The notes beneath the pieces are model-generated. The model had not been told where the DNA came from, ran no database searches, and saw only the letters and a program-made list of their open reading frames with translations. A stretch of DNA of 22,890 nucleotides from positions 1-22,890 of IMG/VR virus record IMGVR_UViG_3300034112_002980. One strand, written 5' to 3'. Positions within the stretch are counted from its first letter, which is position 1; every line of letters starts with the position of its first letter. Positions 13,785-19,347 of the stretch are shown piece after piece. Made by a program: the position numbers and the translations under genes. The stretch is from a virus.

Positions 13785-13856
13785 CTAAGCAGTGGCGATG
13801 ATATAGGTGATGCAGATGAAAAGGACAATAATGACCAAGGCTTCCCAGGGTCCCAT
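13785..13856 (-). CDS. 23-residue membrane micropeptide
   Basis: A TGATG overlap with the preceding stop opens MGPWEALVIIVLFICITYII followed by ATA and TAG. Almost the whole peptide is a single transmembrane segment. The precise overlap and position inside the operon argue for translation, though so short a frame could occur by chance. The function is unknown. Confidence 0.45.
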   Translation of the reverse strand: MGPWEALVIIVLFICITYIIATA

Positions 13857-13990
13857 CACTTGCCCTCCTTCCACTTGGCAGCATCACGCTCAGTTTGGCA
13901 GTTCTTGTCTTTGCCATAGAGCCATGCGGCAGTGCTCTGGCCGGGCTTCGGGCCGTTACGAGGAAGCTTGATCAAACGAGGTTCAGGCAT
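13856..13990 (-). CDS. Small basic protein heading the leftward block
   Basis: A 44-residue basic protein, MPEPRLIKLPRNGPKPGQST then AAWLYGKDKN and a CQTERDAAKWKEGK tail. It is the first gene of the leftward small-gene block, 22 bases downstream of a TACAAT box. No Shine-Dalgarno sequence; the leader is CTCTCAACCAACC. It is not recognised; nucleic-acid binding is possible from its charge but unproven. Confidence 0.55.
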   Translation of the reverse strand: MPEPRLIKLPRNGPKPGQSTAAWLYGKDKNCQTERDAAKWKEGK

Positions 13991-14011
13991 GGTTGGTTGA
14001 GAGGCTCGCTC

Positions 14012-14017
14012 ATTGTA
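14012..14017 (-). promoter_or_regulatory. Candidate -10 box TACAAT for the leftward small-gene block
   Basis: TACAAT on the minus strand differs from the TATAAT consensus at one base and sits 22 bases before the first leftward gene. No convincing -35 element is seen at the usual spacing. Confidence 0.4.
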
Positions 14018-14088
14018 CACCCGCGTCAACATCCTCTCGAACGCTGTGCCAATTAAACAACTGTCACAAGCCCGCTTGACTTAAGTAT

Positions 14089-14094
14089 TACAAT
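14089..14094 (+). promoter_or_regulatory. Candidate -10 box TACAAT facing right
   Basis: A second TACAAT, on the plus strand, lies six bases before the GTG of a 31-codon frame. A TTGACT occurs only seven bases upstream, too close to be its -35. With the minus-strand box it makes a divergent control region. Confidence 0.35.
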
Positions 14095-14100
14095 CGTCCC

Positions 14101-14196
14101 GTGGCTGCTCTCCGGCATCTACGCGCCTGGGGACACCAGCCCGTTTCAGTCCCTGCGGCGCTTCTGGCCAAGGAGATCAATGGGAGGAAAATTTAG
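14101..14196 (+). CDS. Possible 31-residue leader peptide or gene fragment
   Basis: GTG opens VAALRHLRAWGHQPVSVPAA followed by LLAKEINGRKI and TAG. It looks protein-like (helix, turn, helix) and lies directly after a TACAAT box, so it may be a leaderless small gene or a remnant of a larger one. There is no further support. Confidence 0.25.
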   Translation: MAALRHLRAWGHQPVSVPAALLAKEINGRKI

Positions 14197-14244
14197 TTGG
14201 ATTCTTAATAACCGTCTGTTATTGAGAATGCAAGTATCCTTCGC

Positions 14245-14293
14245 AAGCGCCATCGCGCGGGAGGCCCCCAGGCCGACCTTGTTCATGGCGCTT
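14245..14293. other. Long stem-loop in the central control region
   Basis: AAGCGCCAT (14245-14253) and ATGGCGCTT (14285-14293) pair perfectly over 9 bp. The 31-base interior contains a second GC-rich helix (GGCC-CCCA-GGCC). It lies in the 415-bp gene-poor region 13991-14405. It could be a structured RNA, a protein-binding site or a weak terminator; the downstream tract (TAATTTCC) is not a strong U-run. Confidence 0.45.
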
Positions 14294-14329
14294 TAATTTC
14301 CTTTCCATTGACTTCTTCTGAAAAATGAC

Positions 14330-14385
14330 TATTGTGGGAAGGCCGCTCGCGCAGGCGAGCCCTAGCGAGCTTGTTCAAGCGGCCT
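14330..14385 (+). promoter_or_regulatory. Leader module 1: TATTGT box and hairpin, with competing outer stem
   Basis: TATTGT (14330-14335) is followed after nine bases by GCTCGC-GCAG-GCGAGC (14345-14360), the spacing seen in the other modules. Here an alternative outer stem AGGCCGCT (14340-14347) with AGCGGCCT (14378-14385) overlaps the inner one, and a second GCGAGC copy follows at 14365-14370. The two folds are mutually exclusive, as in an attenuator. It precedes the first gene of the rightward block by about 20 bases. Confidence 0.5.
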
Positions 14386-14405
14386 GTAGTTAATCTTCTT
14401 GATCA

Positions 14406-14648
14406 ATGCCCACAGCTCCTCTCGCTCCAGACAGACTCCCTCTGCTCGAGCACAATGGAACAACGATCGAGGTGTACCAGCACCATGGTTATTCCAGGCC
14501 CGACAGAGGCCCCCTGCCTCCCAGCAGAATCCTTTACGCTGCTCGTGATCAAAATAACGAGCGCCATTGGAGAGGAAGCCTTGATGAAATCGAAAGCTTG
14601 ATTGACCGAGGCTTTGTCGTGGCAACGATTAGCGGAGGCAGTCTGTGA
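14406..14648 (+). CDS. Hypothetical small protein opening the rightward block
   Basis: An 80-residue protein starting MPTAPLAPDRLPLLEHNGTT, then IEVYQHHGYSRPD, an Arg/Pro-rich middle, and DEIESLIDRGFVVATISGG at the end. The 'EHNGxxIEVYQ' strand pair recalls small phage proteins of unknown role. It starts 20 bases after leader module 1 with no Shine-Dalgarno sequence, and its TGA overlaps the next ATG. Confidence 0.6.
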   Translation: MPTAPLAPDRLPLLEHNGTTIEVYQHHGYSRPDRGPLPPSRILYAARDQNNERHWRGSLDEIESLIDRGFVVATISGGSL

Positions 14649-14965
14649 TGGACAATGAAGAGCTGATCAGCCTCCTAAAGGAAATGGAAGCTATCAAAGC
14701 AAATCAACGCGCATTGTCCGAAAAGGAACAGCAATGCCGCGAAGATATTTTTGCTCTCATGCAAGACCTTGGCATTGACCAAGAGAAAAGCAACTATGGC
14801 AACATTCGCCTGCAGCGTAGAGCAGAAAAGGACTATGGTGAAGCCATTAAAATGCTAGAGCGCCAATTGAAAGAAGCCAAAAAACTGGCTGATGACATGG
14901 GCGACTATCAAATTAAAGGCTACAAAGAAAGCCTTGTTTACACTCCCCCAGTTGAGCTGTTTTGA
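14648..14965 (+). CDS. Coiled-coil hypothetical protein
   Basis: A 105-residue protein with a long N-terminal heptad region (LISLLKEMEAIKANQRALSE). The compact centre reads SNYGNIRLQRRAEKDYG, followed by a second helix (MLERQLKEAKKLADDMGDYQ) and KGYKESLVYTPP. The helix, strand pair, helix layout recalls Gp157-type siphovirus proteins, but no diagnostic motif is present. ATG 14648 overlaps the previous stop (TGATG). Confidence 0.6.
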   Translation: MDNEELISLLKEMEAIKANQRALSEKEQQCREDIFALMQDLGIDQEKSNYGNIRLQRRAEKDYGEAIKMLERQLKEAKKLADDMGDYQIKGYKESLVYTPPVELF

Positions 14966-15123
14966 CCGCACCATTAACCAAAGCGGAAGTCACTGCTCTT
15001 ATTGATCAAAAGATAAGAGAGCATGAAATTCGCATTGGCGTGATTAGCGGCCTTGCGGGAGTCTTGTTTATCGCAGGACTCTCTTATTTTCTTTCCATTG
15101 TTTACCTTGCTACCATCAGATGA
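14962..15123 (+). CDS. Small tail-anchored membrane protein
   Basis: A TTG start overlapping the previous TGA opens a 53-residue protein. It begins TAPLTKAEVTALIDQKIRE, a charged amphipathic helix. A C-terminal transmembrane segment follows, with GVISGLAGVLFIAGL and SYFLSIVYLA. It ends with TGA overlapping the next ATG. The tight two-sided overlap supports translation. The role is unknown. Confidence 0.55.
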   Translation: MTAPLTKAEVTALIDQKIREHEIRIGVISGLAGVLFIAGLSYFLSIVYLATIR

Positions 15124-15296
15124 GCGCCCCATTTATTCCTTTACCATTGCTCTCTGACAGAGAGTGGAAAGAGCTAAATGTGTTGCGCAAAGCCATTAGC
15201 GACAGCCCTTCAGCGGTGGTGCCAGAGCAGCAAGAGCGTTTTGCTGCATTGTTCGCTAGAAGCTTGCTTGGTAAAGGCGACAAGCCTTTAAAATGA
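15120..15296 (+). CDS. Hypothetical 58-residue protein
   Basis: ATGA overlap with the preceding gene opens MSAPFIPLPLLSDREWKELN, then a helical LRKAISDSPSAVVPEQQERF and FAALFARSLLGKGDKPLK. It is soluble and not recognised. It is translationally coupled within the four-gene run 14406-15296. Confidence 0.55.
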   Translation: MSAPFIPLPLLSDREWKELNVLRKAISDSPSAVVPEQQERFAALFARSLLGKGDKPLK

Positions 15297-15314
15297 TTTT
15301 ACTGCCCATTGACC

Positions 15315-16064
15315 ATGCCCCTTCCTGAAATTGACTTCCCGGACAAGGAGCAGCAATTGAAATATGGCGTGAAGGTGCTTCTGGAAGCTGGAATGACGCC
15401 TCAGCAAATTGAGCACATTCGCGACAGAGTGGGAGCAGGTCCGGGCAAGATTCCCTACACCAAAGAACTCACTGGATTGCGCCGGTATATGGTGCAGGAG
15501 CTTTTAGCGGCAAGTTTAAGCAACAGGCAAATTGCCGACATCTTGAAGCTAAGCAAAGAAACTGTTAGCGCCGATCGTCATCACAATCGCAACTTATGGA
15601 CTGCTGAAATCCTTAAGAGCCAAGACACTTGGCGGGCACGGCTAATCAAAGAACAAGGCGAACTCAAAGACAAAGCCCTCGAAAGCTTTGAACACAGCAA
15701 GCGCAAGAAAGTCACCACTTACAAGGAAGGGCCTGACGGCCCTGGCGAAACCATTGTGCGTATGGAAGAAAGTGCTGGCGAAAGCGGCTTCCTTGGCATT
15801 GCCCGTAGCTGTCTGGAGCAGCAGGCAAAGCTAATTGGCCTGTTTGATGTGAAGCCACAAACGGAAGAGAAGAGCGGCTACAAAGCATTCCTTGATAATT
15901 TAAGCAAGGAAGTTCGCAAAATAAAAGAAGCTGAAAGCAATAGTGAAGTTAGAGCCACTGCCATTGATGCTGAGGCTTATTTCGACGAACAAGGAGAGCC
16001 CACTGGTCCCAGCAAGCCTTTGCTATTCGCGAATAGCGAACAGGACGATGGAGAGGAAAGTTAA
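15315..16064 (+). CDS. HTH protein resembling phage small terminase subunits
   Basis: The 249-residue protein has an N-terminal helical region. A helix-turn-helix follows at residues about 55-85, reading ELLAASLSNRQIADILKLS then KETVSADRHHNRNLW. Next are a long charged helix (IKEQGELKDKALESFEHSKR), a polar loop and SCLEQQAKLIGLFDVKP. An HTH that senses 'SNRQIA' followed by a coiled-coil oligomerisation region is the usual plan of small terminase subunits. No large terminase gene is adjacent here, so it could instead be a regulator. ATG at 15315 is chosen over TTG at 15309. The leader (TTTTACTGCCCATTGACC) has no Shine-Dalgarno sequence. Confidence 0.55.
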   Translation: MPLPEIDFPDKEQQLKYGVKVLLEAGMTPQQIEHIRDRVGAGPGKIPYTKELTGLRRYMVQELLAASLSNRQIADILKLSKETVSADRHHNRNLWTAEILKSQDTWRARLIKEQGELKDKALESFEHSKRKKVTTYKEGPDGPGETIVRMEESAGESGFLGIARSCLEQQAKLIGLFDVKPQTEEKSGYKAFLDNLSKEVRKIKEAESNSEVRATAIDAEAYFDEQGEPTGPSKPLLFANSEQDDGEES

Positions 16065-16127
16065 TTATTTCTTAGCTTGACAGGCCCTCCCGCGCATCGC
16101 TACGCTTGATGGGACTGCTTTGTCTTG

Positions 16128-16601
16128 ATGAATTTTTCGTTTGATTCTGTGGGCAACTTCCTTCGTAAAGCAAAGGAAGCAAAAGCCAGCAAGCGAGCAG
16201 CAATTGACGAAGGGCTTTTTCCATTGCTCACCGACCCTTCCACCTTCGCCATTGCTCCTGACGCTGCTGACCTGCTCGAGAAAAGCCTAGAACGCTATGG
16301 GGACGAAGCTCTCAAGGCAATGGCCATTGTGGCCCTTGGCAAGTGGGTGGAGCTGCATGGCACTTGGCTCGAGCAGCACATGCTCAACGGCGCCATCCAA
16401 GAAGCCGTATTGACTGCCTGCGACATGAACAAACTCACGCAAGCCGTCAGGCTCATGGAGGACGTGGGAAGCTTTGGAGGGGACGACGACTACAGGGCAG
16501 CCATGCGTCAGCAAATCAATCAGGCCGTGCTGGAAGGGCTTGAGGAAGCTGGTAAAGAGCCTTCTGACATCTTCGACCCTTACACCGACCCGTTGCTTTG
16601 A
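16128..16601 (+). CDS. Hypothetical helical protein
   Basis: A 157-residue, mostly helical acidic protein. It has FLRKAKEAKASKRAAIDEGL near the N-terminus, DAADLLEKSLERYGDEALKA in the middle and AMRQQINQAVLEGLEEAGKE near the end. There is no membrane segment or known motif. It is preceded by 63 bases without a gene, containing GC-rich short inverted segments (CATC ... GATG). The next gene starts two bases after its stop. Confidence 0.6.
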   Translation: MNFSFDSVGNFLRKAKEAKASKRAAIDEGLFPLLTDPSTFAIAPDAADLLEKSLERYGDEALKAMAIVALGKWVELHGTWLEQHMLNGAIQEAVLTACDMNKLTQAVRLMEDVGSFGGDDDYRAAMRQQINQAVLEGLEEAGKEPSDIFDPYTDPLL

Positions 16602-16603
16602 TC

Positions 16604-16966
16604 ATGGACTCCCTCCCGCCCATGGTCACCATTTGCATTCCGCCAGTGCTGCGGAAGGAAGCAGAAGATTTAGTGGCCGAAAACCCTCCCGTGCATCCTG
16701 CCTGGCAGAAAGTGGCGCAGCGTGGCCGTCATTATTCTCTTCGCACATCCTCCATTGAAGACCTTGAAGAACTAGCCGACTGGGCCTATAGCTGGTTAAT
16801 GGAGCCTGGTATGCCCTTGGACAAGACCAAGCGACAAGCTTTTCAAAGCATCATCGCCAGAGCAGGCCGTCACGTTTTTCTGAAGCCCATTGGCAAGGGG
16901 CATTTCCTTGCAACTGGCTGGAAGCCGCCAAAGACTATAAGCAAGACTAATAACTCTGCCCCTTGA
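16604..16966 (+). CDS. Hypothetical protein
   Basis: A 120-residue protein beginning MDSLPPMVTICIPPVLRKEA. It contains a Trp-rich helix (LEELADWAYSWLMEPG) and a basic end (GRHVFLKPIGKGHFLATGWK). ATG 16622 is an alternative start. It begins two bases after the preceding TGA. No family is recognised; the C-terminal strand pair could bind nucleic acid. Confidence 0.55.
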   Translation: MDSLPPMVTICIPPVLRKEAEDLVAENPPVHPAWQKVAQRGRHYSLRTSSIEDLEELADWAYSWLMEPGMPLDKTKRQAFQSIIARAGRHVFLKPIGKGHFLATGWKPPKTISKTNNSAP

Positions 16967-16985
16967 CTCTGCCCCACTCTGCCCT
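16953..16985. repeat. Three direct copies of ACTCTGCCC
   Basis: ACTCTGCCCC occurs at 16953-16962 and 16966-16975 and ACTCTGCCCT at 16976-16985. The repeats span the end of one gene and the leader of the next, right up to its ATG. Replication slippage or a protein/RNA-binding site are both possible. Confidence 0.7.
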
Positions 16986-16987
16986 TG

Positions 16988-17359
16988 ATGATGGGCAAGT
17001 TCCTTCTCATTCCCTCCATGTCTTCCCGCATTAAAACCGAATCGTCTGGCGAAACCACTGCCTTCACTACTGACGGCAAGCTCGTCATGAACTTTGGCAA
17101 CCCTCACGTTGCATGGGGATTCTCCGTGAAAAGCCTTGAAGAATGGCTCATCACGCTTGAAGAGGCCATGTCAGTGATGCCTGTTTGCCATAGTCGCTCC
17201 ATTGAAACGCTTTATTTTTCCCTCAAGGCAGCACACAAGCGCCACCTGCAGGAGCATGAAGCAGTGATCAGCGAAGCCCCTACTGACGACGACCTCATGG
17301 CTTATCTCACTTCTTATGCTGCCGCAATGACTTGGGAAGCAATGGAAGGGAGGAAATGA
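16988..17359 (+). CDS. Hypothetical protein
   Basis: A 123-residue protein beginning MMGKFLLIPSMSSRIKTESS. It has a beta-rich N-terminal half (GKLVMNFGNPHVAWGFSVKS) and a helical C-terminal half (LYFSLKAAHKRHLQEHEAVI). Two consecutive ATG codons (16988, 16991) are possible starts. The leader consists of the threefold ACTCTGCCC repeat with no Shine-Dalgarno sequence. ATGA overlap links it to the next gene. It is not recognised. Confidence 0.6.
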   Translation: MMGKFLLIPSMSSRIKTESSGETTAFTTDGKLVMNFGNPHVAWGFSVKSLEEWLITLEEAMSVMPVCHSRSIETLYFSLKAAHKRHLQEHEAVISEAPTDDDLMAYLTSYAAAMTWEAMEGRK

Positions 17360-17532
17360 TTTCCCTGCCTGTTTGCATGCCCTGGGAGGTGACAATCAAG
17401 AACGATGGCAATGTGAATATATTGTCCATCCTCGCTCCCACTAGGGAAAAAGCTCGCATCATTGCAGAAGAGCTTTACCCTCATAGTCACTACGACATCC
17501 AGCTTCAGCCCGACTGGGACGACGCATCGTGA
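17356..17532 (+). CDS. Hypothetical 58-residue protein
   Basis: ATGA overlap opens MISLPVCMPWEVTIKNDGNV followed by an ISxLAPTREKARIIAEELYP-type helix and a Trp/Asp-rich end. A beta-alpha-beta layout 'vxIxxDGxV...A.T.EKAr.iAeelyP' is common in small phage proteins. GGAGG lies only two bases upstream, so initiation is probably by coupling. It is followed directly by a strong terminator. Confidence 0.55.
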   Translation: MISLPVCMPWEVTIKNDGNVNILSILAPTREKARIIAEELYPHSHYDIQLQPDWDDAS

Positions 17533-17675
17533 TCACTGGCTCCTTCGGGAGCCTTTTTCTTTGCCCATGAATGATCACCAGGAATGGGCTCTGTGGCATA
17601 AGCCCAATCATCATATTCTGGATCATTCCTCAGCCATCGTGCCAAACGCTCACGCTCGCGTTCTTGTTCAGTCAT
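17505..17675 (-). CDS. Small charged protein, antisense to neighbouring terminator
   Basis: A 56-residue protein starting MTEQERERERLARWLRNDPE followed by YDDWAYATEPIPGDHSW. The N-terminal Glu/Arg helix looks genuine. The C-terminal third is encoded by the complement of the terminator 17538-17562 and of the last 28 bases of the preceding gene, so it may tolerate any sequence. An upstream TATAGG (minus) could serve as -10. No family recognised. Confidence 0.45.
   Translation of the reverse strand: MTEQERERERLARWLRNDPEYDDWAYATEPIPGDHSWAKKKAPEGASDHDASSQSG
17538..17562 (+). terminator. Strong rho-independent terminator with UUCG loop
   Basis: GGCTCC-TTCG-GGAGCC (17538-17553) is followed by TTTTTCTTT. 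It starts six bases after the stop of the preceding gene and ends the transcript begun at 14330 or later. Confidence 0.9.
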
Positions 17676-18009
17676 TAGAAACTGGACAGCTTTCTATTGC
17701 GAGTCTAGCTGGCTTCCTATAGGCAAAAAAGAAGGGCCTTGCGGCCCTTCTTCCTTTGCTTGAGCTTCCGATGCCACAGCCTCCCTCCCAAAGGGGAGCA
17801 CTCCTCTCACTAGCCCATGCAATGCTAGGGACAGTCCTCGCGGAAAGTCCAGAGTGCTCAGCAGCGTCCACCCTTGCGGCGTCAGCGACGGGCCTTTCGG
17901 CCAGGACCAACTCAAGCTTGCAAATCATAGCACCACTACCAGCCACGGCAGCAAGCCTCACAATTGTGATACGGTAAACCTTGGTAGGGGCGACCCTCCG
18001 TAGTCTCAC
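17668..18009 (-). CDS. Doubtful leftward reading frame
   Basis: A 113-codon frame from GTG contains VYRITIVRLAAVAGSGAM and DAAEHSGLSARTVPS, which look mildly protein-like, and its stop overlaps the next leftward start by eight bases. Against it are a strong terminator hairpin inside the frame, leader module 2 at its start on the other strand, and a competing frame of similar length. It fills most of the 353-bp stretch 17676-18028, in which I see no other gene. Confidence 0.25.
   Translation of the reverse strand: MRLRRVAPTKVYRITIVRLAAVAGSGAMICKLELVLAERPVADAARVDAAEHSGLSARTVPSIAWASERSAPLWEGGCGIGSSSKGRRAARPFFFAYRKPARLAIESCPVSND
17729..17752. terminator. Bidirectional terminator-like hairpin
   Basis: AAGAAGGGCC (17729-17738) and GGCCCTTCTT (17743-17752) pair perfectly over 10 bp around TTGC. 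The minus strand continues with a run of T (TTTTTTGCC), the plus strand with TCCTTTGC. It can stop transcription from both sides in a region without an assured gene. Confidence 0.75.
17970..17997 (+). promoter_or_regulatory. Leader module 2: TACGGT box and AGGG-GCGA-CCCT hairpin
   Basis: TACGGT (17970-17975) is followed after ten bases by AGGG-GCGA-CCCT (17986-17997), a 4-bp stem with a GCGA tetraloop. A pyrimidine-rich leader (CACTTCTTCTTTTTCTTTCC) then runs to the ATG at 18029. Confidence 0.55.
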
Positions 18010-18028
18010 TTCTTCTTTTTCTTTCCTG

Positions 18029-18385
18029 ATGCTTTTTCGTTTTCTTCTTTCAGTTTCCGTTGCCTTAGGCGCTCTGGTGCCTGCTGCTGCGGAGGCTAAG
18101 TCTCGCTGCGGCGAAGCCAGCTTCTACGGGCACGGTGACGGCTTTGCAGGCCAGACAATGGCCAATGGTCAGCCAATGAACCCGCGAGCCATGATCACTG
18201 CCCACCCATCGCTTCCGCTCGGCACCCGCTTGAGAGTGGTGCGCAATGGTCGGAGCGTAATCGTCAAGGTGACTGATAGAGGCCCTTGGTACGGTGGTAG
18301 GATTCTCGACCTGAGCTATGGCGCTTTTGCTCGCATCGCTCACCCTGGTAGCGGCCTGGCAACGGTCTGTTATCAGGTGGTGTAG
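18029..18385 (+). CDS. Secreted RlpA-like double-psi beta-barrel protein
   Basis: The 118-residue protein has a signal peptide (MLFRFLLSVSVALGALVPAA, cleavage likely after AEA at 23) and then a single RlpA-type double-psi beta-barrel. GEASFYGHGDGFAGQTMANG is followed by TAHPSLPLGTRLRV and the conserved VKVTDRGPW and RILDLSYGAF. RlpA proteins cleave peptide-free (denuded) glycan as lytic transglycosylases or bind the septal wall. The DRGP aspartate is present. It lacks a SPOR domain and is shorter than bacterial RlpA. It has its own leader module and terminator, so it is a single-gene unit. It may help lysis, remodel the wall during infection, or act outside the cell. Confidence 0.85.
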   Translation: MLFRFLLSVSVALGALVPAAAEAKSRCGEASFYGHGDGFAGQTMANGQPMNPRAMITAHPSLPLGTRLRVVRNGRSVIVKVTDRGPWYGGRILDLSYGAFARIAHPGSGLATVCYQVV

Positions 18386-18423
18386 GCACCAAGGTGGCCT
18401 AAGGGACAATGGAGGAAACCAAG

Positions 18424-18452
18424 GGCGCTTCGCATGGGGCGCCTTTTTCTTT
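18424..18452 (+). terminator. Terminator of the rlpA-like gene
   Basis: GGCGC (18424-18428) pairs with GCGCC (18439-18443) across a 10-base loop and is followed by TTTTTCTTT. It lies 38 bases beyond the stop. Confidence 0.7.
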
Positions 18453-18540
18453 GGGCCTAGCCAGCTTTGTAACGAAAAGCAACTGAGCTCTTGCGAGATC
18501 CGGCTGGCTCGTTATCGTGCGCAGGCATCGCCTCTTAACC

Positions 18541-18705
18541 ATGCAAAGCATCATGCTGCCGCTGCTCACGCTCGCAAGCCTGCTGGCCTTAGCCACGCTA
18601 CCCGTGCAGCAGCAAGACGACCTCACCGCCCTCCGCAAGTGCATGGCACTCCACCCCGAACGCTACTGCAGGCTCACGCATGCCCCTAGTACAGTTGCAC
18701 CATAA
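18541..18705 (+). CDS. Small secreted protein
   Basis: The 54-residue protein starts MQSIMLPLLTLASLLALATL, a signal sequence or membrane anchor. A short mature part follows with two Cys residues (TALRKCMALHPERYCRL). A disulphide-bonded exported peptide is plausible. A GTG at 18517 is an alternative start. Upstream lie TATCGT (18513-18518) and AGGC-ATC-GCCT (18523-18533), an imperfect version of the leader module. The function is unknown. Confidence 0.5.
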   Translation: MQSIMLPLLTLASLLALATLPVQQQDDLTALRKCMALHPERYCRLTHAPSTVAP

Positions 18706-18750
18706 GCAACGCTAATAGGTAAAGGGCTTCCCAAAAGGCTCTCGATGGGC

Positions 18751-18779
18751 AATCATAGTTTCAACGGGGCGCGAGCCTC
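18751..18779 (+). promoter_or_regulatory. Leader module 3: AATCAT box and GGGGC-GCGA-GCCTC hairpin
   Basis: AATCAT (18751-18756) is followed after nine bases (AGTTTCAAC) by GGGGC-GCGA-GCCTC (18766-18779). All five pairs form, one as G-U. A pyrimidine-rich stretch ending TTCCCTCCC leads to ATG 18799. The hexamer is a poor -10, so this copy is recognised mainly by the hairpin and the flanking TTTCAAC. Confidence 0.5.
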
Positions 18780-18798
18780 ACCATTCATCTTCCCTCCC

Positions 18799-19077
18799 AT
18801 GGACAAAACCGCTTCCGTTAAAGCTTTTATCCGCGATGCAGGCGCAGCAATCGTCTCCGTGCAGTTCGTTAAGGCTGATGGCACCCTGCGCAAACTGCAG
18901 TTCAATCCTCTCGACTCCTGCGAAATCAAGGGTACTGGCCATGCCCTCAAGAAGCCCGGCATCGTTCGCTGCCGCGACTTCACCATTGCCCGCAACAAAG
19001 GCCAAGGCGCTTGGCGCTCGTTTGATTGCGAGCGTGTGGTGAGCATCAAAAGCAATGGCAAAGAGCTGGTGTTCTGA
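18799..19077 (+). CDS. Small SH3-like hypothetical protein
   Basis: A 92-residue protein starting MDKTASVKAFIRDAGAAIVS. The core reads VQFVKADGTLRKLQFNPL, then GIVRCRDFTIARN, WRSFDCERVVSIKSNGKEL. 'F.K.DGTLR...' followed by a strand ending 'RSF..ERVVsI...G' is the pattern of small phage SH3-like proteins (DUF2693-type); the assignment is tentative. It follows leader module 3 with a Py-rich leader and no Shine-Dalgarno sequence. Confidence 0.6.
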   Translation: MDKTASVKAFIRDAGAAIVSVQFVKADGTLRKLQFNPLDSCEIKGTGHALKKPGIVRCRDFTIARNKGQGAWRSFDCERVVSIKSNGKELVF

Positions 19078-19079
19078 CC

Positions 19080-19262
19080 ATGGCAGTTCTTGAGCGCGAC
19101 AACTGCTGGAGCCTGTGGGCCTTGACTGACGGCCGTTGGAACATTCTTGATTCCGGCGCCGATCGTAATGCCCTCGAGCGCCAAGCCCGAAGCCTGCAGG
19201 CCGTGTTTGCCACCAAGACCTTCATGGTGGTGCAGGGCACACAGAGCCCAGGGCGTTTGTAA
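19080..19262 (+). CDS. Hypothetical 60-residue protein
   Basis: A small protein beginning MAVLERDNCWSLWALTDGRW, then NILDSGADRNALERQARSLQ and FATKTFMVVQGTQ. Two short strands, a helix and a final strand suggest a compact fold, with a 'W.LwaL.DGrW...' start. It begins two bases after the previous stop and is followed by a terminator hairpin. It is not recognised. Confidence 0.55.
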   Translation: MAVLERDNCWSLWALTDGRWNILDSGADRNALERQARSLQAVFATKTFMVVQGTQSPGRL

Positions 19263-19273
19263 ACAATTGTTGC

Positions 19274-19296
19274 GGAGGGGCTGACCAGGCCCCTCC
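19274..19296 (+). terminator. Hairpin upstream of leader module 4
   Basis: GGAGGGGC (19274-19281) pairs with GCCCCTCC (19289-19296) over 8 bp with a 7-base loop. There is no U-run; the next module's box starts six bases later. It lies 12 bases after the preceding stop. Confidence 0.6.
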
Positions 19297-19302
19297 TGCC
19301 TG

Positions 19303-19331
19303 TACATTACTTGCAACGGGCCGCGAGGTCC
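19303..19331 (+). promoter_or_regulatory. Leader module 4: TACATT box and GGGCC-GCGA-GGTCC hairpin
   Basis: TACATT (19303-19308) is followed after nine bases (ACTTGCAAC) by GGGCC-GCGA-GGTCC (19318-19331), five pairs including one G-U. The leader CACCATTCCTCAGAATC runs to ATG 19348. Confidence 0.55.
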
Positions 19332-19347
19332 ACCATTCCTCAGAATC

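Noticed and set aside
18513-18533. Leader module in front of the secreted protein at 18541
   Set aside because: TATCGT and AGGC-ATC-GCCT are present but the distance is only four bases and the loop has three bases, so it was not counted as a full member.
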